DNA from: Polaribacter sp. BM10
Lineage (GTDB): Bacteria; Bacteroidota; Bacteroidia; Flavobacteriales; Flavobacteriaceae
Assembly: GCF_002005425.1 (NCBI RefSeq)
Contig: NZ_CP019704.1
Coordinates: 1,694,001-1,758,000 of the forward strand
DNA length: 64,000 nt
Reading direction: 5' to 3'
The number at the start of each line of letters is the position of its first letter. Position 1 is the stretch's first letter. The position numbers and the translations under genes were made by a program. Below are positions 25,405-34,651 of this stretch, piece by piece. A model generated the notes under the pieces. It made no database searches, was not told where the DNA came from, and saw nothing but the letters and a program-made list of their open reading frames with translations.

Positions 25405-26484
25405 TTACTTTTTTACTGCTCCTAAACCTACAGTATCATAAATATACTGCTTTTTCTGACAGTAGTTTGCTAAATCTTCTTCGATAAATTTGTTTACCGC
25501 GTCTTTTTCGTTTTCAGGATATAGAACATGCACATTTGCGCCGGCATCTAAAGTAAAACAAATATTACTCTCATTTTCAGCCCTATACTTCCAAATTTTA
25601 TTGATTATTTCTAAAGTATTTGGCTTCATTAAAATAAAATAAGGATTACTTGTTAACATCATCGCATGCAACGTTAAAGCTTCACTTTCTACTAAATTCA
25701 CAAAAGCTTTAATATCGCCATTTTGTAGAATGTTAGATATTTTCTCTAGATTTTCATTTGCTTGCGTAAATCTATTTTCTGCATACGGATGATTGTGCAT
25801 TAAATTATGACCAACCGTACTAGAAACAACTTTTTCGCCTTTATCTACTAATAAAATAGCATCTTGATAATTTTTAAAAACCGGATGAACTTCATACGGA
25901 AATTGAACTCCAAATAAATCAGAACTTCCTTCAATTTCAGGATGCGCCCCCCAAACAACCAAAGGTCCTTCGATACTTCTACTAGCGCTTCCAGAACCTA
26001 AACGTGCTAAAAAAGATGCTTTTTGATTGACAAAGTCTTTAGATAAATCAGGATTTAATTCTTTCTCTAAACTCATTAAACACATAGCAATTGCACTTAA
26101 ACCACTTGCCGAAGATGCAATTCCGCTAGAATGCGGAAAAGAGTTTTCTGACTTAATAATCATCTTATAATCAAAAATATACGGACAATAATTTGCTACT
26201 CTATTAAAAAACTCAGCAATTTTTGGCTTAAACTCTTCCTTTTCTTTTCCTTCAAAAAATAAATCAAAATTTACTTTTTCAGATTTTTCTGATTTCAAAA
26301 AATCTATTGTAGTAATTGTATGACAGTTATTTAGCGTAAAACTTATAGAAGCGTTTTTAGGAATTTGAGGATTGCTTTTTCCCCAATATTTTACCAACGC
26401 AATATTACTTGGTGTTTGCCATGTAAAAGTTGCCTTTTCTATTTTTTCTGAAAGTATTTCTGGAATAAATTGTGTCGTATTCAA
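25405..26484 (-). CDS. mvaD: Diphosphomevalonate decarboxylase
   Basis: 359 residues. It converts mevalonate diphosphate to isopentenyl diphosphate, using ATP and releasing CO2. Visible motifs are ATFTWQTPSNIALVKYWGK near the start, PHSSGIASSASGLSAIAM (the phosphate-binding loop), GSGSASRSIEGPLVVWGAH and FTLDAGANVHVLYP near the end. The start is a TTG at 26484. The first about 15 residues are not conserved in the family, so a later start is possible. The MORN gene follows by 15 bases and the LytTR regulator ends upstream on the same strand. Confidence 0.92.
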   Translation of the reverse strand: MNTTQFIPEILSEKIEKATFTWQTPSNIALVKYWGKSNPQIPKNASISFTLNNCHTITTIDFLKSEKSEKVNFDLFFEGKEKEEFKPKIAEFFNRVANYCPYIFDYKMIIKSENSFPHSSGIASSASGLSAIAMCLMSLEKELNPDLSKDFVNQKASFLARLGSGSASRSIEGPLVVWGAHPEIEGSSDLFGVQFPYEVHPVFKNYQDAILLVDKGEKVVSSTVGHNLMHNHPYAENRFTQANENLEKISNILQNGDIKAFVNLVESEALTLHAMMLTSNPYFILMKPNTLEIINKIWKYRAENESNICFTLDAGANVHVLYPENEKDAVNKFIEEDLANYCQKKQYIYDTVGLGAVKK

Positions 26485-26518
26485 AAGTCTAAAATTTGCA
26501 TCAAAGATAAAACTATTT

Positions 26519-27235
26519 CTATGAAATTTCCTTCAACTTTTTAAGTACATTTTCTTTGTAAGTTCTACTAATAGGAATCGCATTTTTACCAATCTCTACA
26601 AATTCGTTTGTGTAAGAAGTTGCTTTTTTAAGATTTACAATAAAAGATCTATGAATTCTAAGAAAGTTTTTAGCGGGTAATTTCGTTTCAATATTACTAA
26701 TTGTTTCTCTAGTTGTAATTACCTTATCTTTTAAATGAAGTTTTATATAATCAGACAAACTTTCTACATAAAGTAGTTCATCAAAATTAATTTTTAGCAT
26801 TTTTCTATCAGATCTCACAAAAATAAAATCATTCTTTACAAGATTTTCTTCGGATGAAATTTCTGAAGAAACTTTAGAGTTTTGATTAAATAATTTATTA
26901 ATTGCCTGCAAAAAACGGTCAAACGAAATCGGTTTTAACAAGTAATCTACCGCTTGTAAATCGAAACCATCTACAGCGTATTCTCTGTACGCAGTTGTAA
27001 AAATAATTTTAGATTTTTGGTTGATAGATTTCGCCACAGACAATCCAGAAATGTCTGGCATATTAATATCTAAAAAGAAAATATCTATATTTTGAGTATT
27101 AGACACTTGAAAAGCTTCCATTGCATTCTTACAAGTTGCTACCAATTCTAAACTAGGTATTTTAGCTACATAAGAAGTCAAAATATCTCTTGCTACAGGC
27201 TCATCATCAACAATAACACAAGTAATTTTTTTCAT
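26519..27235 (-). CDS. LytTR-type response regulator
   Basis: 238 residues. The receiver domain carries D10/D11, the phospho-acceptor D56 in FFLDINMPD, and a conserved lysine in LLKPIS. The C-terminal LytTR DNA-binding domain runs from about residue 135 (FIFVRSDRKMLKINFDELLYVESLSDYIKL) to the end. Its partner is the adjacent kinase, whose stop lies one base upstream of this start. The pair is typical of Bacteroidota. Target genes are unknown; the divergent TolQ-like gene is a possible target by position. Confidence 0.92.
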   Translation of the reverse strand: MKKITCVIVDDEPVARDILTSYVAKIPSLELVATCKNAMEAFQVSNTQNIDIFFLDINMPDISGLSVAKSINQKSKIIFTTAYREYAVDGFDLQAVDYLLKPISFDRFLQAINKLFNQNSKVSSEISSEENLVKNDFIFVRSDRKMLKINFDELLYVESLSDYIKLHLKDKVITTRETISNIETKLPAKNFLRIHRSFIVNLKKATSYTNEFVEIGKNAIPISRTYKENVLKKLKEIS

Positions 27236-27236
27236 A

Positions 27237-28295
27237 TTAATTATTTTGAAAATCTTCTAATTGAATTTTTAAACTTACACTAAAAGTTGCTTCTTTATCT
27301 TGAATTTTAAGCTGATGTTTATTCGGATACAGCATTTGCAATCTTTTTCTAATATTTTCTATACCGATACCAACATTTGAATTAACATCATTTTTTGATG
27401 AATTTTGAATTGTAAATACCAATTCATTATCAGTTACACTTAGCTTGATATCAATTTCTAAAAAACCATTGCGTATTTTACCATGTTTAAAACTATTTTC
27501 TGCAAAAGGGATTAATAACATTGGTGAAATTTCTATATTTTCTGTTAAAATCTCCTTTTGAAGATTCACTTTTAAAGAATCATGAAAACGCATTTTCTCT
27601 AAAGAAATATAATCTTCTAAATGATTAATTTCTTGTTCTAAGTTAACTTTAGGTTTTTCTATTTGGTATAAAATATAGTCTAATAGGTTCGATAATTTTA
27701 AAATCATTTCTGGCGCTTCATCTCCTTTTTGCAATGCAAAACCATAAATTGTATTTAAAGAATTAAATAAAAAATGTGGATGAATTTGCATTTTTAAAAA
27801 CTTTAATTCTTGTTCTTTTAATTGTAGTTGGGTTTGTAAGAATTTATTTTTTAAATCTTCTGTTTTTTTTTGGTCTAAATAGTTAAATATCATTAATCCT
27901 ATCACAATTGAAAACAAAACAACCATATAAACTCCAAAAACTATAAATGGTAAACCTTTAGTTAAAGGAATTACAGTTATGTTATCAGACGCGTCTAAAA
28001 AAATAAAACCAAATAAAATTGATAAAATTATAGCACAATTAGAAATTATAAACGTGTAAATACTGTAAAGAAAAAATAAAAAATATTTCTTTTTTTGAAG
28101 ATATAAAGGAAACAAATAATACAGAAACAAATAACTTGTAACAATTGTACTTGGCATTAAATACCATGAAAATGAATTTACATAATTTACATTTAAACTA
28201 CCATAACCTAAAAAATAAGTGTAAAAGAAATAAACACCAACCCAAAAAAAGATATGGCAAAAAGCGGTAAATAACAATTTTATATATGAACTCAT
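27237..28295 (-). CDS. LytS-like sensor histidine kinase (His_kinase/PF06580 type)
   Basis: 352 residues. Four membrane helices fill residues 6-140, followed by a coiled coil (141-168). The phospho-acceptor is H172 in MQIHPHFLFNSLNTIYGF, which defines this kinase class. The ATPase domain follows, with ISPMLLIPFAENSFKHG (N-box) and GIGIENIRKRLQMLYP (G-box). There is no periplasmic sensor domain of note, so it probably senses something in or near the membrane. It is the first gene of the operon with the LytTR regulator. Confidence 0.92.
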   Translation of the reverse strand: MSSYIKLLFTAFCHIFFWVGVYFFYTYFLGYGSLNVNYVNSFSWYLMPSTIVTSYLFLYYLFPLYLQKKKYFLFFLYSIYTFIISNCAIILSILFGFIFLDASDNITVIPLTKGLPFIVFGVYMVVLFSIVIGLMIFNYLDQKKTEDLKNKFLQTQLQLKEQELKFLKMQIHPHFLFNSLNTIYGFALQKGDEAPEMILKLSNLLDYILYQIEKPKVNLEQEINHLEDYISLEKMRFHDSLKVNLQKEILTENIEISPMLLIPFAENSFKHGKIRNGFLEIDIKLSVTDNELVFTIQNSSKNDVNSNVGIGIENIRKRLQMLYPNKHQLKIQDKEATFSVSLKIQLEDFQNN

Positions 28296-28481
28296 TCTTT
28301 TAAATAATTTACCAATATCATATATTTTTTAAAAACTCAGAAGTTTTTAAGGCAAAATACCAGAAAACGAACCTATTCTACCAAATTAAGTTATTTTTGT
28401 TAAAAACCCTTATTATTTGGTTGTCTACTATTTTTAAATAATCAAACATCGTTTTTTAAAAATTCGAACGTCTATTTAAAA

Positions 28482-28489
28482 TACATTTG
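28482..28489 (+). promoter_or_regulatory. -7 promoter element of the TolQ-like gene
   Basis: TACATTTG matches TAnnTTTG perfectly, 30 bases before the ATG. Confidence 0.5.
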
Positions 28490-28519
28490 ATTCATATTAA
28501 TTACTAAAAACAACTTATT

Positions 28520-28876
28520 ATGAAATTATTACCAATGAATTTATTAAGTGACGGAGGACCATTATTTATGTACACAATTTTAATCACCTTAATTATTTGT
28601 GTTCTATTAACAATAATAGTTTTAATTAAAGGCGATAAAAACGATAAAGGTCTAAAATTGATTAAGTCTATTAGTTTGTTTGCTTTGGTTTGGGGATTTT
28701 TAGGTATGATGCTTGGATTAATGGGAGCATTTCAAGCTCTTTCAATTTCTCCAGGTTTTTCAACTAAAATCTTAGCAGGAGGATTGAAACTTTGTTTGTA
28801 TTCTCCTATTTTTGGTTCTTTAACTTTTCTAATTGCACGTTTAGGCATTATCAGTATAATACTAAAACAAAAATAA
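28520..28876 (+). CDS. Small MotA/TolQ/ExbB-like membrane protein
   Basis: 118 residues, mostly three hydrophobic helices (about 16-37, 50-72 and 85-115). The middle part (SISLFALVWGFLGMMLGLMGAFQAL) resembles helix 3 of MotA/TolQ/ExbB proton channels, which use a Gly-rich helix of this kind. It is much shorter than a full ExbB, and no ExbD lies beside it, so it may not be a working motor unit. The gene is divergent from the LytTR kinase operon and ends at a terminator. Confidence 0.7.
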   Translation: MKLLPMNLLSDGGPLFMYTILITLIICVLLTIIVLIKGDKNDKGLKLIKSISLFALVWGFLGMMLGLMGAFQALSISPGFSTKILAGGLKLCLYSPIFGSLTFLIARLGIISIILKQK

Positions 28877-28905
28877 TCGACTTCTTTTTTTTTATTGAAG
28901 TTCCT

Positions 28906-28937
28906 ACCCATTTCATTTGTTAAGAAATGGGTATTTT
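28906..28937 (+). terminator. Terminator after the TolQ-like gene
   Basis: ACCCATTTC (28906-28914) pairs with GAAATGGGT (28924-28932) around a 9-nt loop and runs into ATTTTT. The T tract overlaps the next promoter. Confidence 0.7.
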
Positions 28938-28939
28938 TG
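28932..28939 (+). promoter_or_regulatory. -7 promoter element of the thiamine pyrophosphokinase gene
   Basis: TATTTTTG matches TAnnTTTG perfectly and lies only 6 bases before the ATG at 28946. Together with the terminator just upstream, it rules against the ATG at 28895. The mRNA should be nearly leaderless. Confidence 0.5.
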
Positions 28940-28945
28940 CATTAC

Positions 28946-29551
28946 ATGAAAACCAAAAAAGTTTTTTTATTATTAAATGGTGAAAAGCCATCTAAATTAC
29001 CAAATCTATCGCAATATGAAATTATTTGCGCAACAGATGGCGCTTATCAATATTTAAAAGAAAAAAACATTACACCAAATTTTATTACGGGAGATTTTGA
29101 TTCTTTAGAAAACCTACCAAAGGATATTGAAGTAGTTCATACACCAAATCAAGATTTTACAGATTTTGACAAAATGCTACAAATTCTATTGGACAAAGGT
29201 TTTTTTACAATTGATATTTTTGGAGCTAGTGGAAAAGAACAAGATCATTTTTTAGGAAATTTACACACCTCTATTCAATGGCAAAAAAAGTTAAAACTTA
29301 CTTTTTATGATAATCATGGTCGTTATTTTTTAGCTGATAAAAAAACAATTTTAACGAATTGTAAAGGCAAAACAATTTCTTTAATACCTTTTCCTGAAGC
29401 AAAAGAAATTTCAACCAAAGGCTTACAATATTCTTTACTAAATGAAGATTTAATTTTTGGTAAAAGAATTGGCACTCGAAATAAAGCAATAGACAACAAC
29501 ATAGAAATAAGTTTTAAATCTGGAAACTTATTTATTTTTATAAATTCTTAG
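28946..29551 (+). CDS. Thiamine pyrophosphokinase
   Basis: 201 residues from the ATG at 28946. It transfers diphosphate from ATP to thiamine. The motifs CATDGAYQYLKEKNITPNF and ITGDFDSL (around residues 35-62) and the later TDFDKML and FGASGKEQDHFLGNL are characteristic. The upstream ATG (28895) would add 17 residues that include the terminator stem, so I reject it. The next gene starts 3 bases after its stop, so the two are co-transcribed. Confidence 0.88.
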   Translation: MKTKKVFLLLNGEKPSKLPNLSQYEIICATDGAYQYLKEKNITPNFITGDFDSLENLPKDIEVVHTPNQDFTDFDKMLQILLDKGFFTIDIFGASGKEQDHFLGNLHTSIQWQKKLKLTFYDNHGRYFLADKKTILTNCKGKTISLIPFPEAKEISTKGLQYSLLNEDLIFGKRIGTRNKAIDNNIEISFKSGNLFIFINS

Positions 29552-29554
29552 ACA

Positions 29555-29788
29555 ATGAGTAGAAAAATAAAATTATTATGGGATTTTAGAGGTGAAGACG
29601 CAAAAGAAACTGCCAAACACCACACAATACACTTAAAAGAGTTTGCAGAACTAGAAAAATTAAACTTTCACGAAATTGATATTATAGAGCAAAACCCTAT
29701 GCTTTGTGCTGCATTTATAACGGTTGATGAAAAAGATATGAAAATTTACAGAGACGCTCTAAAACCTCAAAGAGGTGAGATTGCCTAA
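29555..29788 (+). CDS. Conserved small hypothetical protein
   Basis: 77 residues, no signal peptide and no membrane helix. It opens MSRKIKLLWDFRGEDAKETAKHHTIHLKEF, which looks like a small alpha/beta protein. A similar gene follows thiamine pyrophosphokinase in related genomes as far as I recall. Its stop overlaps the stop of the convergent PAP2 gene by four bases (29785-29788). Function unknown; it is likely cytoplasmic. Confidence 0.7.
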   Translation: MSRKIKLLWDFRGEDAKETAKHHTIHLKEFAELEKLNFHEIDIIEQNPMLCAAFITVDEKDMKIYRDALKPQRGEIA

Positions 29789-30648
29789 AAATTCATAGTA
29801 ACACCAAAACTTTGTGGTGTTACTTGTAAATTCCAAACCACTTTTTTCTTAAATCTTTGGTCATTATATTTTTGATCATATTTTGTATCTAAAAATCGAT
29901 CTATGGCTTCAACAATAAAAATACTTATTGCTGTAGAAAATGCAACATCAGAAATCCAGTGAAAACGATCTATAATTCTTGCAATACCTGGTATTGAGCC
30001 AACAGTATATAAGCCTGCTTTTATCCACGGACTTTCAAAATGTTTCGCAATTGCATAAGCATTTGTAAAACCTAACATGGTGTGTCCAGAAGGAAAAGAA
30101 TCATAATTAAAAACTCTATCTATATGAAAAGGATCAAAAGAACTTTTACCAACATCTATTCTTGGTCTTGCTCTACCAATAATTCGTTTAGAAACTTGCT
30201 GTAATAAACCAGAAGCAGCTGCAGACGATATCAATAAAACACCAGTTCTTCTTAATTTGGGATTTTCTGTAAACAAACCTGTTAAATACACAGCACCAGT
30301 TAGCATAAAATTGTTATTCGGACTACCAATATCATTTCCATAGTTTGTTAACCATCTTGGTACATCGTTTCGCCAACCATTTGCCCAATTATCTACATTA
30401 TCATCTATTACATACAAAGCTGCTGTTCCTGCTGCTACATATCCTAAATTTGCATAATCTTTCTTTTTCCAATACAGAGGTCTAGTATATGCATAGCCCA
30501 TTCCGCCGGCCATATTACCTAAATCATATGTGAATTTTTGCCAAAAATCTCTATCACTATCTTTTCTTAAATTCAAATTCATAGAATCTTTCTGACCGTA
30601 AGAAAGTCCGAAACTAAGAAAAAATACAAATGCTATTAGTTTTTTCAT
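29785..30648 (-). CDS. PAP2-family membrane phosphatase
   Basis: 287 residues with a signal peptide (ending around FGLSYGQ). The acid phosphatase signature is complete: KRIIGRARPR (KxxxxxxRP), PSGHTM, and ARIIDRFHWISDV (RxxxxxHxxxD). Hydrophobic helices surround these motifs. It dephosphorylates lipid phosphates such as undecaprenyl pyrophosphate or phosphatidate at the periplasmic face. Which one is not known. It is the last gene of the pdxJ-hydrolase-PAP2 run. Confidence 0.88.
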   Translation of the reverse strand: MKKLIAFVFFLSFGLSYGQKDSMNLNLRKDSDRDFWQKFTYDLGNMAGGMGYAYTRPLYWKKKDYANLGYVAAGTAALYVIDDNVDNWANGWRNDVPRWLTNYGNDIGSPNNNFMLTGAVYLTGLFTENPKLRRTGVLLISSAAASGLLQQVSKRIIGRARPRIDVGKSSFDPFHIDRVFNYDSFPSGHTMLGFTNAYAIAKHFESPWIKAGLYTVGSIPGIARIIDRFHWISDVAFSTAISIFIVEAIDRFLDTKYDQKYNDQRFKKKVVWNLQVTPQSFGVTMNF

Positions 30649-30679
30649 GAATATTTTTATTGATACAGCTTTTTGTTGT

Positions 30680-31450
30680 TTAATTTAAAAATGCACAAAC
30701 TTCGCTGTAAAATTGCTTCGGATTTTCTGCATGCAACCAATGTCCGGAATTTTTAATTGTAGCAATTTTTGAACTTGGAAAATGTGCTTCTATAATAGCC
30801 TCTTCATCTTCTGTAATATAATTTGATTTTTCTCCTTTTAAAAACAAGGTTTCTTTATCGAATACAGTAAACGGAGGCAATGCTGCACCAACTTCTGGAT
30901 TATTTATTGTTAGAGATTCTAAATTAAATCTAAAAGCCAATTTACCTTTTTCTACCCAATACACGTTTTTTAACAAAAACTGACGAACACCTAAATCTGG
31001 CACTAAATTAGACAACTTCTTATCAACCTTACTTCTAGAATCTTCTACTTTAAAATCTATCGAATTTAATCCTGCTAAAATAGCATTATGATGCGGTTGG
31101 TATTGCCTTGGTGAAATATCTACAACAATTAGTTTTTTAACTAAATCCGGGTAATTTACAGCAAATTGCATTACTGTTTTTCCGCCCATAGAATGCCCTA
31201 GCAAATAAACTTCTTGTAGATTATGATGTAAAATGTATCGATGTAAATCTTCAACTAAAACTTCGTAATTAAACTCATCTTCATGAAAACTTCTACCATG
31301 ATTTCTTTGATCTATTAAATGTACTTCAAAATCTTCTGAAAACTTATTTCCAAGAGTTTTCCAATTATCTGACATACCAAAATAACCATGTAAAATTAAC
31401 AAAGGAAAACCTTCTCCTTTTACTGTGGCATGTAATATTTCTTTAGACAT
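30680..31450 (-). CDS. Alpha/beta hydrolase (YbfF-like)
   Basis: 256 residues. The fold is recognised from LLILHGYFGMSDNW (oxyanion region), the nucleophile elbow LLGHSMGGKT (Ser), and HWLHAENPKQF near the end carrying the His. The acid residue is probably in the segment after KGEKSNYIT. Length and opening match YbfF-type acyl-ester hydrolases. The natural substrate is unknown. It lies 24 bases behind pdxJ, so they are likely co-transcribed. Confidence 0.88.
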   Translation of the reverse strand: MSKEILHATVKGEGFPLLILHGYFGMSDNWKTLGNKFSEDFEVHLIDQRNHGRSFHEDEFNYEVLVEDLHRYILHHNLQEVYLLGHSMGGKTVMQFAVNYPDLVKKLIVVDISPRQYQPHHNAILAGLNSIDFKVEDSRSKVDKKLSNLVPDLGVRQFLLKNVYWVEKGKLAFRFNLESLTINNPEVGAALPPFTVFDKETLFLKGEKSNYITEDEEAIIEAHFPSSKIATIKNSGHWLHAENPKQFYSEVCAFLN

Positions 31451-31474
31451 GTAAAGTTTTATTTAAGGTTTAAA

Positions 31475-32188
31475 CTATTTTAACTTGTGTAAATACATAT
31501 TTACAACATTTTCTAAACCTAAATATAGACTTTCTGCTATAAGCGCATGCCCAATTGAAACTTCTGCTAAGTTTGGTATATTTTCTTTAAAAAACTTTAT
31601 GTTATCTAGACTTAAATCATGACCAGCATTTATACCCAAACCTAAATCATGTGCTAAAATCGCTGCGTTAGTATAAGATTTAATTGCTTCTTTGTTTCCT
31701 AAATCGTATTGTGTTGCAAATTCTTCTGTGTATAATTCTATTCTATCAGTACCTGTTTTAGCTGCAGCTTCAATCAGTTTTAAATCTGTATCAATAAAAA
31801 TAGAAGTTCTAATACCATTTTGTTGAAACTCTTGAATTACTTCTTTTAAATAAGATTGATGTTTTATGGTATCCCAACCAGCATTAGATGTAATAGCGTC
31901 TATTGCATCTGGTACAAGTGTAACTTGAGTTGGTTTTGTTTCTAACACCAAATCTATAAAAGACTGTATTGGATTTCCTTCAATATTATATTCTGTTTTA
32001 ACCACAGAAACCAAATCTCTAGCATCTTGGTATTTTATATGTCTTTCGTCTGGTCTTGGATGAATTGTGATCCCTTGTCCACCAAAACTTTCAATATCTG
32101 CTGCGACTTTTAGTAAATTTGGCACATTTCCGCCACGAGAATTTCTTAAAGTTGCTATTTTATTAATATTAACACTTAACTTTGTCAT
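31475..32188 (-). CDS. pdxJ: Pyridoxine 5'-phosphate synthase
   Basis: 237 residues, the usual length. It joins 1-deoxyxylulose 5-phosphate and 3-amino-2-oxopropyl phosphate to make pyridoxine 5'-phosphate. The N-terminus [17 protein letters not shown] and the motifs [41 protein letters not shown] and [13 protein letters not shown] are characteristic. It is first in its operon, with a clear promoter. The precursor 1-deoxyxylulose 5-phosphate must come from Dxs, although isoprenoids here appear to be made by the mevalonate pathway. Confidence 0.95.
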   Translation of the reverse strand: MTKLSVNINKIATLRNSRGGNVPNLLKVAADIESFGGQGITIHPRPDERHIKYQDARDLVSVVKTEYNIEGNPIQSFIDLVLETKPTQVTLVPDAIDAITSNAGWDTIKHQSYLKEVIQEFQQNGIRTSIFIDTDLKLIEAAAKTGTDRIELYTEEFATQYDLGNKEAIKSYTNAAILAHDLGLGINAGHDLSLDNIKFFKENIPNLAEVSIGHALIAESLYLGLENVVNMYLHKLK

Positions 32189-32205
32189 CGTCTTAATTTA
32201 GACAA

Positions 32206-32213
32206 CAAAGATA
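32206..32213 (-). promoter_or_regulatory. -7 promoter element of pdxJ
   Basis: On the minus strand TATCTTTG is a perfect TAnnTTTG match, 17 bases upstream of the ATG. Confidence 0.5.
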
Positions 32214-32248
32214 AATTATTAAATCATTTTATCCTATATTCGTAAAGC

Positions 32249-32908
32249 ATGAATATTACAGACTATATACTAAATGAAATAAAGCCTTTAACCTTAAAAA
32301 GCAGTGTAAAGGCTGCACAAAAATTGTTCGATAATTTTCCAATAACACATTTTGCCGTCGTAGAAAATAACAAGATTTTAGGATGTTTTGCGCAAGACGA
32401 CATACAAACAATAGAAAATAAATCTGACGAATTAGTTGGTTATGCACATTTGTTAAATTCTTTTTTTGCCGATGAAAAAGCAACAGTTTTAGAACTTTTA
32501 AAGATTTTTGCTGATAATGACACAACGATTATTCCGGTGCTTAATAAAGAAAAAGAATATATTGGTTATTACGATTTATGTGATGTTTTAGATGTTTTTT
32601 CTACAAGTCCTTTTATGATAGAAGACAGTGAAACTTTAATTATCCAAAAAAATGAAAATGATTATTCGATGAGCGAAGTATCGCAAATAGTAGAATCTAA
32701 TGGTGGTAAATTATTAGGATTATATGTTTCTGAAAAAACTCAAGGCAATGTGCAAGTAACTTTAAAAATTAAAGCAGAAGATATCAATGAAGTTATGCAT
32801 ACCTTTAGACGTTATGACTATAAAATAATTTCTACACACGAAAACGATATTTATTTAGAAGATTTAAAAAATAGGTCTGATTATTTACAGAAATATCTTG
32901 AAATGTAA
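32249..32908 (+). CDS. CBS-domain protein
   Basis: 219 residues. Two CBS motifs fill about residues 15-130 (ITHFAVVENNKILGCFAQDDIQ and DNDTTIIPVLNKEKEYIGYYDLCDVL). An ACT-like part follows (EVSQIVESNGGKLLGLYVSEK). The protein probably senses adenosyl nucleotides. It stands before nadK on the same strand with 56 bases between them, an arrangement that is common in Flavobacteriaceae. A TATATTCG box at 32235-32242 may be its promoter. The partner protein is unknown. Confidence 0.8.
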   Translation: MNITDYILNEIKPLTLKSSVKAAQKLFDNFPITHFAVVENNKILGCFAQDDIQTIENKSDELVGYAHLLNSFFADEKATVLELLKIFADNDTTIIPVLNKEKEYIGYYDLCDVLDVFSTSPFMIEDSETLIIQKNENDYSMSEVSQIVESNGGKLLGLYVSEKTQGNVQVTLKIKAEDINEVMHTFRRYDYKIISTHENDIYLEDLKNRSDYLQKYLEM

Positions 32909-32964
32909 TTTCTAAGAAATTATTAAAAAGAAACACAATTTAAAATATTAAATATTTTACAAGT

Positions 32965-33864
32965 TTGAAAAAAGTAGCAGTTTACGGCCAATCATATTCT
33001 ATATCAGCAGAAAAAGAAATTCAAATTCTTTTAAAAATTTTAGAAGAAAATAATATCGAGTGCTTTATTGAAGAAAAGTTTTACAACTTGCTTGTAGAAG
33101 GAACAATTCTTGATAATAAATTCAAAACATTTTCTCATTTTAGAGATTTAGACAATTCTTTCGATTTGATGTTTACACTTGGCGGAGACGGTACAATTTT
33201 AAGAGCTGTAACCTACATTAGAGATTTAGACATTCCGCTTTTAGGTATTAACACCGGTCGATTAGGTTTTTTGGCAACCATCAATAAAAACACGATTAAC
33301 GAAAGTGTAGAATTAATTTTAAAAGAAGAATACACTACCCAAGAAAGAACTCTTTTAGCTGTTAAAACAGCACCCGAAACAAAAGAATTTTCTGAACTTA
33401 ATTTTGCTTTAAACGAAGTTACAATTGCCAGAAAAAACACGACTTCTATGATTGGTGTAACAACCAATCTTAATAACGAATACTTAACAAATTACTGGGC
33501 AGATGGTTTAATTATAGCAACGCCAACAGGTTCTACTGGTTACTCTTTAAGTTGCAATGGACCTGTGATTTCTCCGGATTCTAAAAACTTGGTAATTACG
33601 CCAATTGCGCCACACAATTTAAATGCAAGATCGATGGTAATTTCAGACCAAACTTCGATACAATTAGAAGTAGATTCAAGAGAAAAAGACTTTTTAATTT
33701 CATTAGATTCTAGAATTACAACAGTTTCCGAAAACACAAAAGTTTTTATAGAAAAAGCACCGTTCACCATAAAAAGTATCATTCCAAATAATCAATCTTT
33801 TTTACAAACTCTTAGAAGCAAATTACTTTGGGGAGAAGACACAAGAAACGCAACAAATCTTTAA
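32965..33864 (+). CDS. nadK: NAD kinase
   Basis: 299 residues. It phosphorylates NAD to NADP. The GGDGT motif is at residues 73-77 (TLGGDGTILRA). The NE motif is in FALNEVTIARK. The TPTGSTGYSLSCNGPVI block binds the nucleotide. The start is a TTG at 32965, supported because the frame opens MKKVAVYGQSYSI as in relatives. It is cytoplasmic. It probably shares a transcript with the CBS gene. Confidence 0.94.
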   Translation: MKKVAVYGQSYSISAEKEIQILLKILEENNIECFIEEKFYNLLVEGTILDNKFKTFSHFRDLDNSFDLMFTLGGDGTILRAVTYIRDLDIPLLGINTGRLGFLATINKNTINESVELILKEEYTTQERTLLAVKTAPETKEFSELNFALNEVTIARKNTTSMIGVTTNLNNEYLTNYWADGLIIATPTGSTGYSLSCNGPVISPDSKNLVITPIAPHNLNARSMVISDQTSIQLEVDSREKDFLISLDSRITTVSENTKVFIEKAPFTIKSIIPNNQSFLQTLRSKLLWGEDTRNATNL

Positions 33865-33946
33865 CGCACTAACTACAATAAAACCTAAAAAAAAAGGTTA
33901 TTCAAAAAAGACTGAGTATTAACTTTATAAAGCAAATTGAAATTCC

Positions 33947-33954
33947 TATATTTG
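33947..33954 (+). promoter_or_regulatory. -7 promoter element of the DUF6089-uppS-bamA group
   Basis: TATATTTG matches TAnnTTTG perfectly, 16 bases before the DUF6089 ATG. Confidence 0.5.
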
Positions 33955-33970
33955 CTCGCTATTTTTTAGA

Positions 33971-34648
33971 ATGAAAAAAAGTATTTTATTTATCGTATTT
34001 GTTAGCCTATCTGCAATAATGTTTGGGCAAGTGTATGAAATTGGTGTTTCTTTAGGAGGCACAAATTACGTTGGTGATGTTGGTAGAACCAATTACATAT
34101 ACCCTAATCAATTAGCAGGTAACGCTTTTTTTAAATATAATTATAATCCTAGAATTGCTTTTAAAGGCACACTTTCTTATTTACCGATTAAAGGAAATGA
34201 TAAGAATGCAGATACAGACTTTAGAAGAAATAGAGGATTAAATTTTACAAATACAATAGGCGAAATTGCTTTAGGAATGGAGTTTAATTTTTATGAATAT
34301 GATATTTCATCAGAAGATAAAACTTGGACACCATACATTTTAATTGAGCTTGCAGCATTTAATTACTCTTATATTAGAGAACAAACTACTGCAGGAGAAG
34401 ATATTTTTGATAAAAAAACATCTTTTGCGATACCAATAGGTTTGGGCTTTAAGTCTAAATTAAGTGGTAATTTTGCATTTTCTATAGAAAGTAAATTTAG
34501 ATATACTTTTGAAGATGATTTAGATTATCTAACAGAAGACAATTTAAATTACAATATAGAAGGTAATAGTAATGATTGGTATATGTTTACCGGAGTATCT
34601 TTAATTTATACTTTTGGTAGACCCGCTTGTTACACACAAGGATTTTAA
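33971..34648 (+). CDS. DUF6089-type outer membrane beta-barrel protein
   Basis: 225 residues with a signal peptide (cleavage near IMFGQ). The mature part begins YEIGVSLGGTNYVGDVGRTNYI and consists of amphipathic strands with the final strand WYMFTGVSLIYTFGR, as in small eight-stranded barrels. The gene precedes uppS by 3 bases and bamA follows, a conserved order in Flavobacteriia. The role is unknown, perhaps in outer membrane assembly. Confidence 0.8.
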   Translation: MKKSILFIVFVSLSAIMFGQVYEIGVSLGGTNYVGDVGRTNYIYPNQLAGNAFFKYNYNPRIAFKGTLSYLPIKGNDKNADTDFRRNRGLNFTNTIGEIALGMEFNFYEYDISSEDKTWTPYILIELAAFNYSYIREQTTAGEDIFDKKTSFAIPIGLGFKSKLSGNFAFSIESKFRYTFEDDLDYLTEDNLNYNIEGNSNDWYMFTGVSLIYTFGRPACYTQGF

Positions 34649-34651
34649 AAT

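Noticed and set aside
28520..28876. A working ExbB/TolQ proton channel.
   Set aside because: The protein is about half the usual length and has no ExbD/TolR partner here. Only the helix pattern supports the link, so it is described as TolQ-like.
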